Positions 1 through 11,634 of a stretch of 64,000 nt of DNA are shown here, one piece after another; the stretch's first letter is position 1; each line of letters begins with the position of its first letter. The stretch comes from Eonycteris spelaea. Lineage: Eukaryota; Chordata; Mammalia; Chiroptera; Pteropodidae. The stretch covers positions 8,131,501 through 8,195,500 of the forward strand of contig PUFA01000068.1 in assembly GCA_003508835.1 (NCBI GenBank). The letters are read 5' to 3'. The notes beneath the pieces are model-generated. The model had not been told where the DNA came from. It made no database searches and saw only the letters and a program-made list of their open reading frames with translations. The position numbers were made by a program, and so were the translations under genes.

Positions 1-480
1 GACCTTGGCATTCATTTTTTCTACATTGTATAGTTTTACTAGTCTCAAGAATACTCTTATTTGCCTTCATAAATAGCTGCAAAATGCACGTTTTTAATGA
101 CTTTCCTTGCAATCTCAGGAAGCTCCTCAAATCATCTGGTCCGAAAGCTTCAAAGAGGAACAAAAGGAAATTTTCAAAGTTAAATCACTAATGACCTTCA
201 ACAACTCCTTGTCTTTTTTTTTTTTAAATATAAGCATAAAATAGAAAAGAATACCCTAAAGTTATAATAAACAATAAAACTATTCCTGATTCAATATTAC
301 CACAAAACAAAACATTTGAAATGTGATTGCTAGTTTTTATTCAACTGTCCATTTTGTTATAATAGGGAGTGCTAAGGTGCCTCAGCCTTGTTGGGAGTAA
401 ATAGATCACATCCTTCTCTTCAGCACACCCCATGCTGTAGGGGTGAACAAATTCACATGAACAAACAACATGCATAAGCC
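1..480. other. AT-rich unique DNA, nothing recognised
   Basis: No repeat family, exon or RNA was recognised. There is a short T run near 218-227 and general AT richness. Confidence 0.5.
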
Positions 481-2940
481 TGTTTTTTTTTTTTTTCTGG
501 CTTTATCGAAATAGACAATCAGTTGCTTGTATTTACATTGTACAATTCAATGAGGTTTTTCAATTATATTTGGCATACAATCATATATTAGTTTTAGTTG
601 TACAGCATAGTGATTGGAGATCTATATAACTCACAAAGTAACCATTCCATCAAATATAGTACCCTCTTCCCTCTTACATATTTATTACAACATTGTTAAT
701 TATTTCCTTATGCTACACTTTATATCTCCATGTCTATTTTGTACCTATCTGTTTGTACTTCTTAATCCCTTTGCCTTTTTTCCCTGTCCCCCTGAAACTC
801 CTCCCATCTAGTAACCATCAAAATAGTCTCTGTATCTATGAGTTTATTTCCATTTTTGTTGTCATTTATTTTGTTCTTTAGATTCCACATGTACATGAAA
901 TCATGCAATATTTGTCTTTATCTGATTTATTCAGTACAATACCCTCTAGGCCCATCAAGGCAATATCTTTTTACATCTCCTTCCTTTTAGTTTTTGTGTG
1001 TCTTGTAATCTGAAGTGAGTCTCTTATAAGGGTCTTATTTTCTAACCCATTCAGACACTATCTTTTCCCATTCAGACACTTAATTTTTTTCTATTTGAGG
1101 TACCTGTTGATCAAAATAGAATTATTACCATTTTCCATTCCTGTTTTGATACATGGTTTTTCTTCTTAAAGAAGTCCCCAACATTTCCTGTAATACTGGC
1201 TTGGTGTTGATACATTCCTTTAGCTTATTTTTGTCTGGAAGCTCTTTGTCTCTCCTTTAATCCTAAATGGTAGCTTTTCTTGATAAAGTGTTCTTGGTTG
1301 TAGAACCTAGGTTTTCATCACTTTGAATATTTTATGGCAAGCCCTTCTGCCCTGCATAGTTTCTTTTGAGAAATTAGCTGCCAGTCTTATGGGTGCTCCC
1401 TTGTAGCTAACTAACAGCTTTTCTCTTGCTGCTTTTAAGATTCTCTCTTTGTATTTAATCTTGGCATTTTAATAATAATGTGTCTTGGTGTGCGCCTCTT
1501 TGGGTTCATCTTTTTTGGAACTTTCTGAGCTTCTTTAAGTTGTATGACTATTTCTTCACCAGGTGAGGGAAGTTTTCCATCATTATTTCTTCAAATAATC
1601 TCTTCAGTGTCTTGCTTTCCTTCAGGTACCCTATGACATGGATATTTTTACATTTAATTTGTCACATAGGCTCCCTAAATTATTATTATAGTCTTTGCTT
1701 CTTTTTTCTTGCCATTCTGATTGAATATCCTTGGCTTCCCCTGCCTCTACATCAGTGGTTTGATCCTCTTCTTCCCCACTCTATTGATTCCCTCTAATAT
1801 ACTCTTTATCTCAGATAATGTGTTCTTCATTTCTGACTGGTTCCCTTTATAATTTTCATGTTCATTTTTATACCTTTTATCTCTTTGTTAAAGTTCTCTC
1901 TGAATTCATCTACACTTCTCACTAAATTCATTGAGCAACTTTATAACCAGTGTTTTGAATTCTGCTAGATTATTAGATTACTTGACTCCATTATATCTAG
2001 ATCTCTGTTCTGTTCTCTCATATGGTTTCTGCTTCTTTGTTTTCCCATTTTGGCTGCCTTTCTGTGTCTGTTTCTATGTACTAAGCAAAGCTCCTAAGTC
2101 CCCGGTTTTGTTAGTGTGGCTTTGTGTAGTAGATGTCCAGTAGCACAATTCTGAGAGGGGTTCAGTTGCAGGCCAAGTTTAGCTCTACCCTGGCCACCTG
2201 TCAAGATTCAGCAAGCAATCCACAAATGCTGTGCTTAGTTACCTCAAGAGGCCACATCAGGAAACTGAGACCAGCTGCCACCAGTTTTGAGTCTTGGCGT
2301 TGGCTCAGCAAGGAGTACTGACTCACTGAGGACACATCTAGATGTGGCTTGGATGGTGCCACAAGTAGGGGAAGGTGAAGTTTCAGGGAATCCTTTGGCA
2401 CAGTGACTTCTGTTCCAGTTCTATGGTGTCTCAGCTATGGCAACCCTGAGTCCACACACTGGGCCCGGGATGGCGGGCTCAACCAAGGAACAATGGATAC
2501 CACTAGCACTTCTGCCCAGGAGAGAACCTTGCCTCCAGCCCTCCTTCCAACAACTCAGTGTCCCCTGTAAGTTCCTGGTGCCCCGCACTCCCAGCAGCCT
2601 ATCCAGCACTGGTGCTCAGAGTGGGCAGGTCCATCACCGTGCAAGTCCACTTGCAGACACTCCCCCTTTAAGAGGCTCTGCAGCTGCTATCCGCAGCTGC
2701 CCCAGCCTCTGCCCCTCACCTGCCTGGGATCAGGCAGCCTCATCTCTTAACCCCCTCCTTGCAGGGTGATTTCTTATTTCTCTCCCTAGTTGTTGTGCTT
2801 CTGTTCATCTAGATCCCAGGTGACTTTGCTTGCTGTTTGCTTCGTGTTTTGGTAAGAACTTTGATTTGTTTGCAACTTTGATTTGGTTATGGGATGAACA
2901 AAGCCTCTATCATCTACGCCATTTTTCCCCCACCTCCAAG
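481..2940 (-). mobile_element. HAL1-like (half-L1) LINE, antisense, ORF2 missing
   Basis: Read on the minus strand, a roughly 2.46 kb L1-type element. Its 3' end is at 481-495, where a T run is the complement of the A-tail. About 481-960 resembles the 3' UTR of old L1 families. The C-terminal part of ORF1 is readable: PKRRTPRHIIIKM at 1465-1504 and YKGAPIRL at about 1385-1410. These match the conserved nucleic-acid-binding region of L1 ORF1p. Upstream lies a coiled-coil-like stretch (about 1560-1990) and a GC-richer 5' UTR-like block (about 2000-2940). The ORF1 frame is broken by shifts and stops. Only about 200 bp separate the ORF1 end from the 3' UTR, where a full L1 carries nearly 4 kb of ORF2. 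HAL1 elements have this arrangement; a later internal deletion of an ordinary L1 is the alternative. Confidence 0.72.
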
Positions 2941-3109
2941 ACTGGTTTTTAATAACCAAAAAAAATATAGAGCTGTAACTGCATTGATCAATGACACATA
3001 TGCAAGAACTTCAAATTATACACTAAAAAAGTCTGTATAGACTAAGGAAATAAGCCTTTTATCTATCACATGTGCTGTACACATGCGTGTGTTTGTGTGT
3101 TTGTGTTTC

Positions 3110-3355
3110 CTCACACATATTTTTTAATATTTATTTTTAAGGTTTAAATCTTTGATTAACCTGGAATTTATTTTTATGTGAGGAATAAGGTAGGGGATCC
3201 AGCTTTTTTTTTTTTTTTCCTGGTACTACTGGTTAGCCATTTGTCCCAAAACATTTATTGAAGATTATTTAGGGAGGCAGGGGGGAATGCCACCTTTATT
3301 TTATGAAATTCCCATATGTTTAGGTTCTATTGCAAGATCTTTTTATTCTGCTTCA
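3110..3355 (-). mobile_element. L1 fragment, antisense
   Basis: On the plus strand the text around 3150-3260 (loss of 'ttgattaacctggaattta' type sequence into 'catttattgaag') matches the reverse complement of the distal part of old L1 elements. It includes a 15-T run at 3204-3218. It may be a separate copy from the element ending at 2940. Confidence 0.55.
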
Positions 3356-3884
3356 TTAGATAAAAGTAAAACTTTTGAATTTCAAATTCAAATCAAGCAT
3401 CTGTAGGACTCTGTAGCACTTCTGTGGAATTCTGAAGTTTTTACATTAGGTTTACATTTGTGCACTAAGCGAGCATCAGGCTGCTCTGTAACAGACACCT
3501 CTGTACTCAGTAGTTAAGTGTACCGTGGGGTTTGAGCTCCTTCTGGTACAAATCCTCACCCAATGCAGGATTCCCAGCCACAGCATTTTCAGAACAAGAA
3601 GCTCACAACCTAACAATGTCTCCTATTTCATTGTTGGATACTATCAATGGTTAGAGAATTCTTCCTGTTATCTGCTTCCTTGAATTTCTACTAATTGATC
3701 TAATTCCATTATCTCTAATCACATAGACATGCCTAATTCCTTTTTCCATGTGACCATCTGCTGGAAGACAGAGAGCATATCTCCCATAGGTCTTCTCTGA
3801 TTCACGCTCTTAATCTCTACTTCCTCCAAGGATGCTGGGAAATCCCAAAAGGCCAGAGAGAACTTTTAAAATAATTTTTTTTTT
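3356..3884. other. Unassigned DNA
   Basis: No coding signal. The part near 3680-3840 has the feel of a very old interspersed repeat (LINE CR1/L3-like), but I could not place it firmly. Confidence 0.35.
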
Positions 3885-4075
3885 TTGCACTGGAAAGAGT
3901 CCTAAACTTACAGTAGGAATAGTTTGCATTTGAGTCCCAGCTGTGCAACCTTGAACTAATCATTCAAACTCCCTGAACTTCAGTTTCCTTACCTATAAAG
4001 CGGGCATGATAATAATTATGATTACTAGAGATAAGAAGAGATTTGATACTGATAACTATGGCATCAACAGTATCA
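3885..4075 (+). mobile_element. MIR SINE
   Basis: Core and 3' part of a MIR: 'cagtttccttacctataaag' at 3981-4000 after a degraded 'gtgcaaccttgaactaa' motif. The tail fades into AT-rich sequence. Confidence 0.75.
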
Positions 4076-5129
4076 CAAGACGAATTGTAAAGGGTGAAAA
4101 TAGGTCTCTTTACGTCACCTCCCCCACCTCTGCCACCTCCAGATCCTTAGGTTGATTTCTTACTGCTCTGATATCATGCCCAAGTAATATGTTTTCACTT
4201 CATTATCTGAGAGGGGAAAACAGTGTATAGCCAGAGTTTCACCAGTGTTTCACCGTATGGGTTATTTTCCCGTCTGTGTAGGATGATGTTTGCAGTGTAA
4301 TAGAAGTGCATTTTCCTTCTCAGGCCAAGTCGGTTACCCATCTCACATCCTAGAACTGATGCCAATGATGCCTAGAACTTGATCACAATGATCAAGACTG
4401 AAAAGGAGGCAGCCTTCCTCTTGCCAGAGTTGGGTGGTTTACCCCAGGGCAAGGGTAAGGCTGGAAGAACAAGTCAATGAAATGCGCATGTCTTTCTGTT
4501 CATTTCTTCAGAGAAAGCAGAATTTTACTCACGATGTGTGATAAAATAGACACGAGTTGCTTTGTTGGGTTTACTACCTTGTTAGCAAACAAGACGATTC
4601 ATAAATGTAGTTAGCGCCATTAAAGTTTCAAAGGAAAAATCTGTACCATGAAGTTTCCTCGAGGTTCCTGAAAGTAATTCACATCATATTTTGAGAGACT
4701 CAGTCAGGCTTGAACGGTGCAGTAGGTGTTTCCTGGTACTCAGCGGCTTATGAATATTTAAGGGTAATAAATGTCAAATTAAGTGTTTAACGATCTTGTT
4801 TACATGTTAAAGTCCTTGAGAAGGGTCTGTTAAAAATGAAGCTGGTACTGATTTCAAAATATCTTTATTCTTTTTTCTTTGGGGTCAGGAAGATGTCCTT
4901 TAAATACAATAGAGATTTTGTGGCTGCTGAGTTCTACATTTTAGCAGTGTTATTAAGTGGATGTTTGATTTTGTTCGTTGGAGTTTTAGGGTTTTTCAAA
5001 AAAGCATTCTTTCCACTAATAAAAAGAAAAAAACTTCAGAAGGAAACTTCCCTCTGCTTTAACACTTGCCAATTTTCTGGAATTAATCTAGCTACAGAAA
5101 AGTCTAGCCAAGCCTGCTGAGTTGTGGCA
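4076..5129. other. Unique DNA with candidate conserved non-coding segment
   Basis: No repeat was recognised. 4570-4830 is AT-rich, complex and free of repeat signatures, and includes a forkhead-type site TGTTTAC near 4798. A 94-codon open frame at 4836-5120 has a hydrophobic stretch but no Kozak context, homology or splice context that supports coding. Confidence 0.35.
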
Positions 5130-5300
5130 AAGAAACCTCAGTCTGTGGCTATTAGCTGGGTAATCTTGAGGGTCCTTCAACCTCTCTGAGTCTCAGTTTT
5201 CCTTTATCTATAACCTGCCTCACTGGGGAGCTGTGAGACTCAAATGGTATAATTTTGGTAAGAGGTATAAAAGTAACAGACACACAGATACTCAATATAT
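5130..5300 (+). mobile_element. MIR SINE
   Basis: MIR core 'cctctctgagtctcag' at 5181-5196, preceded by 'gggtaatcttgag' and followed by the 'gtgagactcaaatg' tail region. Confidence 0.72.
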
Positions 5301-5393
5301 GCTTGTTATAAAATCATAATTACTAAATATTCACTGTGCAACCTACTGTGTAGATGAAGACTACAACTCCAGCATTCAATAAAATATGTTTTT

Positions 5394-5477
5394 TGTATGT
5401 ATGTATGTATGTGTGTGTGTGTATATAATGTATATGTATGTGTGTTGTGTGTATGTATGTGTATATATATATATATA
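5394..5477 (+). repeat. Compound (TGTA)n/(TG)n/(TA)n microsatellite
   Basis: Tandem TGTA units pass into TG, then TGTA again, and end in TA units at about 5463-5477. Confidence 0.95.
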
Positions 5478-5574
5478 GCATGAGAATGCAGGTGAAAGTT
5501 GTCAAGTTCCATCAATTTAACTAGCTAGCCGGTTGCCATACAACAGAGCTCATGTTTACCCTAAAGAACTCACT

Positions 5575-5757
5575 GTTGTAGAGCAAAGAGCCCTTGACTT
5601 GGAACAACCTGATTTTAAGTTTTCTGCCATTATCTGGGTGAACTTAACCATGACATTGCTTCTCTCTGAGCTTCTGTTTCCCTCTCTGGGAATGATGATA
5701 ACACTCAGTGTTGACACATGAATCAAATGGGAGGCCCGCGTAAACTATGAAGTATTA
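5575..5757 (+). mobile_element. MIR SINE
   Basis: Near full-length but diverged. Head 'gtagagcaaagagccc' at about 5579 and core 'tctctctgagcttctgtttc' at 5661-5680. Confidence 0.7.
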
Positions 5758-5975
5758 CTACTTTAGTGTCTACTCCTGCACAAAAATGACCCTAAAACTT
5801 ATTGGCTTGAAGCAACAAAGTTTATTCTTTCATGGTTTTTTTTGTGTGTGTGTCTTAGCTGGGTCCTCTGCCTCAAGGTCTCTCACAGGCTGCAATAAAG
5901 GGGCTAGGGTTACACAGGGGTGAAGACCAAGAGCTGAGGATCATTGAGAGCCATTTTAGAAGCTGTGTACCACAG
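5755..5975 (-). mobile_element. MLT1-type solo LTR, internally deleted
   Basis: Reverse complement of an ERVL-MaLR LTR. The left end has 'ccctaaaacttattggctt'. The right end has 'gatcattgagagccatttta' leading to 'accaca' at 5975. At about 220 bp it lacks the middle of the usual 400-500 bp LTR. Confidence 0.7.
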
Positions 5976-8850
5976 TCACCCAGATCTGAGGGGTTAGCCA
6001 TTTCATCACATTATGAGTATGCCTGTTTTCCTCCATGAAAACTTTGACCTTTTCTTTATCACTCTTGCCTCAGTTTCCCATTGGTCTGATAGGCTGAACC
6101 ACCTAATTTAACTCCTTTTTTACTTCACCTTGGCCCACAAGAAGCCTATGATGTAAATACATATAGTACAATGAAAGTATAGTGTGTGATCAAATATAAA
6201 AGAACAAAATATATAAAGGTTAAAAGTCAAAAATTGGGGCTAGAGGAAGAATGCAAATATAATTTCTAAACAAGTCTAAAACTATTCCTCAAATCTGCTC
6301 TGACACCCAGTTAGTAATGCAGTTTTAATCACTGGAGGAAGAAAGAGTCATTTCTCAAGAGATAGAAAGAATTTAAGTATTTCCTAACAGTTAATACTTT
6401 TTTAAAAATCCCTTATAAGGTGTACCAAATGATGTAGTCAATAATGGCTTTAACAACTTCCCCACAGAAATGCAGAAAACAGTTTCATAGAGCAGTTTTT
6501 TATATCGTTTCTCAATAAAAGCTTAGGGCATAGCTGCCAAATGCAAAGAAATATGATACGAATGCAAAGCTGCCTAATGGCATGGCTTGATTCAGGAACA
6601 GGATCTGGAATGCTTCTGATGTCAGATAGGTTTATCTTGAATGCCAAGCCCAGATTATTGGTGGCGACTGTCCCACCAGTTATAGTGAGAAGAATTGGGA
6701 TTCCTTGTCTGAATTCAACAGAAGAGAGGACAGTGATGAGTAGCGATGTCTGACATAGGCATGGACATGAGGTGGCACGCATAGACTCGCCGTAGGTGGG
6801 CCTTGGTCTGGGGCAGAAGTCCTCCAACTACTTTTGACCAGAGTCTACTGATGTGAATGAGTCAAAAGATACTGCAGCCCAACTAGTCACCTCCTCTATC
6901 TTCTTCACAGATGAGAAAGGATTAAGAGGGCCAAAATAACAACCAAAATAGAACAAAGTGCTACTTGGATAATAACAAAACAAGAAAGATCAGATTTACC
7001 AATGACTCCAGATACTGTATTTCATCAAATCTAAAATGCCAAAACAAAGATTCTCCTTTTTTCCATTAACAAAGGAAAAAAAAAAAAAACTCCACTAATT
7101 AAACTGTGGCACAATGCTTCTTTAATATCTATGTATCTTAGAAATAAGCATATTGTGATTAGTAAAGAAATTGAAAATTCTGTCTAACTCCAGATGACAC
7201 GGATATGCTCTAGAGACACAAGAAACTTCCATGGATGGCCCTCTGTGTGTTTCCGCTGAGTTTGTCAGTGCTGCAGGGAAAGGAAGCAAGGTCCTGCCCA
7301 TCAGTATTTCAATATCTTGTCTCAGTTTTTCTTCCATTTAACATTCGATTAATAGCTACTACGTACAATATCTGGTTCTAGTATAGGCTCAACATAGTGT
7401 CACAGGCATGGGAGCTGGAGACTGAATCCAGAAATTCTTCTTGAAGCCCTATACTTCAAGCTTTGTCTAAGAATTTCTTCTAAGATAAAAGTCTAAATTT
7501 GGTTAGGATTTTTTTTTTCTTTTCCTGACCATATTACATAAAACTTTCTAAGTAAGTGTTTCAAAGGCAAAGAATATGTGAATAACTGCCTCAAAAAAAC
7601 ATTTTTTTTTTAAATTAGAAATCGAGATAAAGGTTCACTGTAGATACTAGTGCACAGTAGGTACTAAGTAAGGGAAAGTGCTGCTTTTTCAGTCTCTGAA
7701 AGCTCTGTGAGTTGTGATTAATCAAAGTGTGTGCCGTCTACCGAGCAGTGTTAATTAGTTGGACACGTAAAGTGGAGACCTCCAGCGTGAGGGCTGCCTG
7801 CCCTGCCCCACTGTGCCTGACTCAGGCCCCCTGGGTCTGCAGGGAATGAGTTCTCTCCAGCTGAAGAATCCCCACTGATCCGAATGAGGTGCTCTGATCA
7901 AGCAGCGCTTCCCACAAAGGAACCCAGATTCTGGGGCTGCAAGGGCAGAGATACAAGGAGCCAGCAGTCCTAATCCTGGTTCTGTTTCCCTAAATGACTC
8001 CCCTGTCTAACTCCTCCCAGGTATGTATATTCTTTCTCCCATTATTTAAAAGTGCAAAGTAAGAAATTACATTATCTGCTGATGACTTCCTTACAGAATG
8101 ACCACCTAGGAAAGCAATCCGCCTCCACCAGCTCCCTCCGGGCCCTTATACTGTGGGAGACACTATGGTGGGTCCTCAGAAGGACCCAGGGATGGTGCCA
8201 CCAGCCCCTTTCTGAGGAAACACATGGTCTGGCAGAGGAGTCAGACAAGTGACCAAGAGGAGGGGAAAAATCACTGCAATTTACAGCACAAATTAATAGT
8301 AGCCACTTGAGCCCTCTAAGGGGTAGGGCCTAATTTAATTTATATCAGGATTATTTTATTCCTAACTGCTCCTTGGTCTTCATTGAGATAGGCAGGGGAG
8401 GCATGAACCCAAAGTCCTCGACAATTTTTTATTTCTGCTAAATGACAGGCCTGGAGTAACTGGCCCATTGGTTAGCAAGAGGATGTTATTCAATCTTTGC
8501 ACATGGCAAGATGGGCTTTTCCTGGAAGTGGAGGAGGGGAAATGAGGAGAGCTGGAAAAGCAGAAGGCCTGAGGGGAAGGGGGTAGAGCAAGCGGCCAAA
8601 TAAATTCTTCATCACCTCTTCATCACCTTCAAGTCTGCTATACCCACAAATGCCCATGAGCAATGGTTTAAGGGAAAATGTTTTGTTCCCCATCTGCAGT
8701 AACACAGAACCAAGACAGACCAAAAGAAGGTGAGTTGATCTATTAACTTAATTTATTAAACAGAAATAGAACCTTGGAAGCAAAAAGGACTAAGGAAACC
8801 ACATGCTCTGTCTCTTCTGTCTTTCTCTGTGTCTGTCTCTCACATTCATA
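5976..8850. other. Mostly unique DNA, no gene seen
   Basis: About 2.9 kb without a convincing repeat or exon. A 125-codon minus-strand frame at 6450-6827 resembles no family I know. Short A and T runs occur at 7078-7090 and 7591-7601. Confidence 0.4.
7690..7765. promoter_or_regulatory. Candidate enhancer-like homeobox/TCF motif cluster
   Basis: The sequence contains a palindromic GATTAATC overlapping ATCAAAG (TCF/LEF-type site), then GTTAATTAG (HNF1/homeodomain-like). No repeat underlies it. Function is inferred from motifs only. Confidence 0.22.
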
Positions 8851-8926
8851 TTCTCTCTCTCTCTGTCTCTCTGTCTCTTTCTCTCTCTCTCTCTCTGTCT
8901 CTCTCTCTCTCTCTCTCTGTCTCACA

Positions 8927-8957
<31 letters not shown>

Positions 8958-8959
8958 AT
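8851..8959 (+). repeat. Compound (TC)n-(CA)n microsatellite
   Basis: An interrupted TC tract (about 8851-8920) runs directly into a CA tract (about 8922-8959). It generates spurious Ser/Leu and His/Thr open frames on both strands. Confidence 0.97.
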
Positions 8960-9279
8960 TATCAGAGATGGAAAGAATTTGGAGCTCCCACTGCCCATGG
9001 ATAGGCTCAAGCAAAATTAATTTGAATGTCAAAGGACAGAGAACTTCAACTAGCATCTAGGTTATCTAGAAAACCAACTAGAATTCTGTCCAGGGTACAA
9101 GATGTGCTAAAGGAGAAGGCAGACAACATATTTCAAAGCTGCTGAAATAAAATACTTTGAACTTAGAAGAAATGATGGAAGAAACTGTTCATCCTGAACA
9201 GTGGAATGTATGGACAGGGGTAGTTAATTGGGCCTTTTACCAAGAACCTCGTTGATCAGCTTTTGGAATTCTCTCTGGC
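8960..9279. other. Unassigned DNA upstream of an A27 tract
   Basis: No family recognised. It ends directly at a long poly-A tract, so it could be the body of a retrocopy, but no open frame or matching transcript is evident. Confidence 0.3.

Positions 9280-9306
<27 letters not shown>
9280..9306 (+). repeat. Poly-A tract (27 A)
   Basis: Uninterrupted run of A. Its purity suggests youth or replication slippage. Confidence 0.97.
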
Positions 9307-9310
<4 letters not shown>

Positions 9311-9324
9311 TCATCAAGTGCAAT

Positions 9325-9530
9325 GTTGTAGCGGTTAAGGTTAAGAATTCAGCCTTCAAAACTGAAGTCCCAAGTTCAAACCTGTGCCCTGGACAAAGTT
9401 ACTTGGATTTTCTAAGCCCTAGTCTTCTCTCTGTAGAGAAGGGTAATTGTAGGTCTCAGCATTAAATGAAATAAGGCAATGTGCTTCACAAAGTATATGA
9501 TACATGGTAAGTCATCCCTAAGGGTTGGTT
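9325..9530 (+). mobile_element. MIR SINE, nearly full length
   Basis: tRNA-like head 'gtagcggttaaggttaag' at 9328-9345, B-box-like 'caagttcaaacc' near 9371, and 3' part 'attaaatgaaataaggcaat'. Confidence 0.85.
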
Positions 9531-10018
9531 CTTCTGCAGTATCAGCTGGCCTCCCCAGGGTTAAGCTAAAGAACCATTAACACACTGAAATAAGGAACTC
9601 CCAGCTGCTTCTCATCTGGAAGGCAGGTACATAGAGTTGCCCTTGTGAGAAATGGCTTCTTTATAAATCATAGCCCACAAGTCAAGTGTCTGCCCTTGGG
9701 CATTTCTATTTGGTCCTGATATTACAAACCACTGTTTATTTTCTCTGTCCAAGGTGCCTTGAGTATATGACATGCCTCTCCCAAGCAATAGTTACATAGG
9801 ATTTTCCTGGAGGATGGCTGTCAATCTCTTTGAGGAGCCTGCAAAGGCAGTCAAGTTAAGTGCATGTCAAGCACATGGTCTTATATTTTAGACCAGACCA
9901 CCCCAAACAAACTGTTCCAAACACATGCAGGTATTTTTTTTTAATTATGCAGTACAGTAACACTTCCACAGAAAGAAGCTCAATTCTATTTTTATACGTT
10001 ATTACTAGCATTTTACTA
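9531..10018. other. Unique DNA, nothing recognised
   Basis: No repeat or exon identified; T-rich run at about 9933-9942. Confidence 0.4.
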
Positions 10019-10045
10019 TTATCATCAACATCATCATCATCATCC
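10019..10045 (+). repeat. (ATC)n microsatellite
   Basis: Short ATC repeat abutting the LTR that starts at about 10050. Confidence 0.9.
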
Positions 10046-10049
10046 AAAG

Positions 10050-10493
10050 TACATTAGTTTCCTAGGGCTCTCATAACAAAGTAGTACAAATCAGGTGGCT
10101 AAAAAACAACCAAAATTTTTTCTCTTACCATACTGGAAGTTAGAAGTTTGAAATCGAGTATTAGAAGGGTTGGTTCTTTGTTGGAGTCTCCAGGAGGAGG
10201 AGATGTTCCACGCTTCTCTTCTAGCTTCTGGTTGTTGCCAGCAGTTTTTGGCATGCCTTAGCTTGAGTGTACATCACTCTACTCTCTGCCTCCACCTTCA
10301 CATGGTATTCTCTCCGTCTCTGTTATCTGAATTTCCTTATTCTTTCTAATCATTGGAGTAAGGCCCACCCTAATCCAGTATGACCTCATCTTTATAGACA
10401 CCCTATTTCCAAATGAGGTCACATTCACAGGTTCTAGGTAGATGTGCGTGGGCTGGGGGTGGGGGTGGGGGGAGTTGTTCAACCCACAATACA
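10050..10493 (-). mobile_element. MLT1-type solo LTR
   Basis: Reverse complement of a MaLR LTR. It starts 'tacattagtttcctagggct', contains 'aaggcccaccctaatccag' (about 10360-10378) and 'ccaaatgaggtcacattcac' (about 10410-10430), and ends 'caacccacaataca'. A G-rich run at 10451-10472 has replaced part of the 5' end. The complement of an AATAAA-like polyadenylation region lies near the left end. Confidence 0.9.
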
Positions 10494-10564
10494 AGGCAAT
10501 GATTATTTTAGAAGTTCCAAATTCACAGCAAACATGAGAGATGGTAGTGGTGGAAAGCCCCAAG

Positions 10565-10715
10565 TTTATTTGAGATTACATGACTCAAGACAATTACCTC
10601 TCTTTGACAACTCTTTCAGTTTTACAGATGAAGAAGACTAAGGTCTCAAAGTCACACTGTGAATAAATAACATAACTGAGTCTAGGACCCAGGTCCTTAG
10701 TCTCTAGTCCAATGA
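10565..10715 (-). mobile_element. MIR SINE
   Basis: Antisense core 'tttacagatgaagaagact' at 10621-10639, then 'aaagtcacactgtgaa' and 'gacccaggtcc'. Confidence 0.7.
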
Positions 10716-10784
10716 ATTTTTATGTACCTCTCCTGTATCTCATAGCATTAGAATATACATTATGTTTCAGTATGTGAATTCTGT

Positions 10785-10925
10785 CTTCTCAGTGAGGTTA
10801 GACAATTTTACTTATAAATAGGAATAAAAAAAATTCGTAACTCATAGGCTTGGCATGAAGAATAAATGAGAAACTATACTTAAAGTATAGCTGGAAACAT
10901 AAATAAGTGTTCAGTTAATGTTAGC
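10785..10925 (+). mobile_element. MIR SINE, 3' half
   Basis: 'gcatgaagaataaatgag' at about 10854 and 'ataagtgttcagttaatgtt' near the 3' end fit the MIR 3' region. Confidence 0.55.
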
Positions 10926-11094
10926 CAATGTGATAACTGTGCATTTTCCATCTCCAGTTTCCTTCAAAATTTATAGCACAGGGCAAAATGGATTATCAAC
11001 AATCATTAAAACTGTATGATAACTTGAATTACATTACTGTTCTGCCTAACATGGCATTACCAGTGATGCCATCTAGTGCTATCATGATATTTGG

Positions 11095-11620
11095 AGTTGG
11101 ACTCCATTCAATTTAGTAGCCATTTATTGAGCTGTTCCTATGCGTCAGACACTCGCCTCGGTATTGAAGACTGATATAAAGTGCTACAAAGTGGAAAAAG
11201 ATATAGTCATTGCCATCAAAGAACTCAGAATCTTCTGGTATAGTAATAGTGAGCTGCCATTCAAATCACAGCATGATGGATGCTATGGAAAAAGAAAAAG
11301 TATAGTGCTTTGACAGAATAGACAATATGATGGATTCTATCTGAAGTACCCAGAAGAGTTTTTATAGAGATGCTCTTAGAATGGGGCCTCTAAGAGAAGT
11401 AGGAATTTTCTGAGTGGAAATAGCATGCCAGGCAGAAAAATAGCAAAGGCAAAGGCATACTGATATGAAAGTCCATGGTGAATTTGAGTTGCGGTAGGTA
11501 CTCTAATAGAAATAGACAAACTGTATGTATTGGGAGGAGATGAGGAGAGCAGTGACAGATAGAACACCCAAGCTGAGATCATTTGTGAAGGCTCCTGCAT
11601 GCTGGAGCAGGACGAGAGAT
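11095..11620 (-). mobile_element. L2 LINE 3' part, antisense (first piece)
   Basis: Opens with the inverted L2 3' end 'tagccatttattgagctgtt' and continues through 'aaagaactcagaatcttctg' and the 'ggcagaaaaatagcaaaggc' block in L2 order. It appears continuous with 12200-12775 across a later insertion. Confidence 0.72.
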
Positions 11621-11634
11621 GGACAGACCTTAAA

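Noticed and set aside
4836..5120. 94-codon frame with a hydrophobic segment resembling a membrane protein
   Set aside because: AT-rich DNA often gives hydrophobic frames; no family resemblance and it runs into the MIR at 5130.
6450..6827. 125-codon minus-strand frame
   Set aside because: No homology recognised, no codon-usage signal, surrounded by non-coding DNA.
8851..8959. Repeats as a possible CRISPR array
   Set aside because: Dinucleotide microsatellite without spacers; the host is a mammal.
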